The notes below the pieces were generated by a model. It was given only the letters and a program-made list of their open reading frames with translations. It made no database searches and was not told the origin of the DNA. This document shows positions 5,159-5,367 of a stretch of DNA of 5,367 nucleotides, one piece after another; the first letter of the stretch is position 1, and each line of letters starts with the position of its first letter. Both the position numbers and the translations under genes were made by a program. Location: the NCBI GenBank assembly GCA_902781245.1, contig CACZIP010000154.1:1-5367 (forward strand). The letters run 5' to 3'. This DNA is from an uncultured Coriobacteriaceae bacterium. Its GTDB lineage: Bacteria > Actinomycetota > Coriobacteriia > Coriobacteriales > Eggerthellaceae.

Positions 5159-5367
5159 TTATCTCCCGAGCGATTCGTCATGCTTGTCGCGAGCGCTCTT
5201 TGGGTACCTTTGGCGATAGCGAACATCGATGAGCTCGGCAACGATGGCTATAGCCAACTCTGCCGGGGTCTTCGCACCGAACTTCAAACCAATGGGCCGT
5301 TTCACCGATTCCCATTGTTCGTCGGTCATCCCGCGTGAGGTGCACAGATTGTAAACGGTGTTGTTCT
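5159..5367 (-). CDS. XdhC/CoxI-family molybdenum hydroxylase accessory protein, C-terminal end
   Basis: Only the last 68 codons and the TAA at 5159-5161 lie in the window. The translated end contains SRGMTDEQWESVKRPIGLKFGAKTPAELAIAIVAELI (split: SRGMTDEQW, then RPIGLKFGAKTPAELA, then IAIVAELI), the hallmark of the XdhC C-terminal domain, where the family usually reads A-P-I-G-L-x-I-G-A-K-T-P-A-E-I-A. XdhC proteins bind molybdenum cofactor and help load its sulfurated form into xanthine dehydrogenase-like hydroxylases; related proteins accompany CO dehydrogenase and selenium-dependent hydroxylases. A charged tail of about 20 residues (from VRYRQRYPKSARD) follows the domain. It is functionally unrelated to the downstream operon and separated from it by 157 bp with a promoter. 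I saw no clear terminator after its stop. The exact subfamily cannot be decided from this fragment. Confidence 0.85.
   Translation of the reverse strand, partial: NNTVYNLCTSRGMTDEQWESVKRPIGLKFGAKTPAELAIAIVAELIDVRYRQRYPKSARDKHDESLGR

Noticed and set aside
1..5367. A hidden novel system, mobile element, CRISPR array or phage segment
   Set aside because: All frames outside the listed genes are shadows. There are no direct repeat arrays, no transposase or integrase signatures and no clear composition break. The genes are a conserved core cluster.

Overview
The window is a stretch of bacterial core chromosome. Every gene I can support lies on the minus strand, so the genes read from right to left. 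It suggests an actinobacterium, most probably a mid-G+C member of Coriobacteriia. Base composition is near 50% G+C by eye. The clues are actinobacterial-type SMC motifs (a G-T-G-T-H-S-I-I-S-Q-G-S-L-D signature and an I-E-E-A-A-G-V-L-K-H motif), and a SepIVA-like coiled-coil gene directly upstream of a DUF177 gene, with rnc and smc downstream, as in mycobacteria. The placement is inference; nothing in the window fixes genus or species.

Layout in the direction of transcription: (1) 5367-5159, the last 68 codons of an XdhC/CoxI-family gene. (2) 5158-5002, an intergenic region with a good promoter (-35 at 5093-5098, extended -10 at 5070-5075) and a 10-bp-arm inverted repeat across the predicted start of transcription. 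(3) 5001-4525, a short SepIVA/DivIVA-like coiled-coil protein. (4) 4524-3979, a YceD/DUF177 protein whose ATG abuts the previous stop codon. (5) 3978-3829, a 150-bp gap with a weak hairpin and a weak promoter candidate. (6) 3828-3649, rpmF (L32). (7) 3648-3570, a gap with an 11-bp-stem hairpin. (8) 3569-2586, plsX with a GTG start. (9) 2585-2427, a gap with a perfect 17-bp-stem hairpin. (10) 2426-1581, rnc with a TTG start. (11) 1576-1, the first 525 codons of smc, cut by the window edge near the start of the hinge.

Together the genes link cell envelope growth (SepIVA-like protein, PlsX), ribosome and RNA maturation (YceD, L32, RNase III) and chromosome compaction (SMC). The sepIVA-yceD and rnc-smc pairs are tightly packed and probably co-transcribed. 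The three larger gaps each hold an RNA hairpin and divide the cluster into sub-units. The most interesting points are the long perfect hairpin before rnc (terminator or RNase III self-processing site), an Asn where RNase III normally has an active-site Asp, the Ala/Lys/Glu-rich tail on RNase III, and the shortened SepIVA homologue. I saw no mobile element, CRISPR array, tRNA or rRNA, and no sign of a new multi-gene system. No stretch longer than 160 bases is without a gene.
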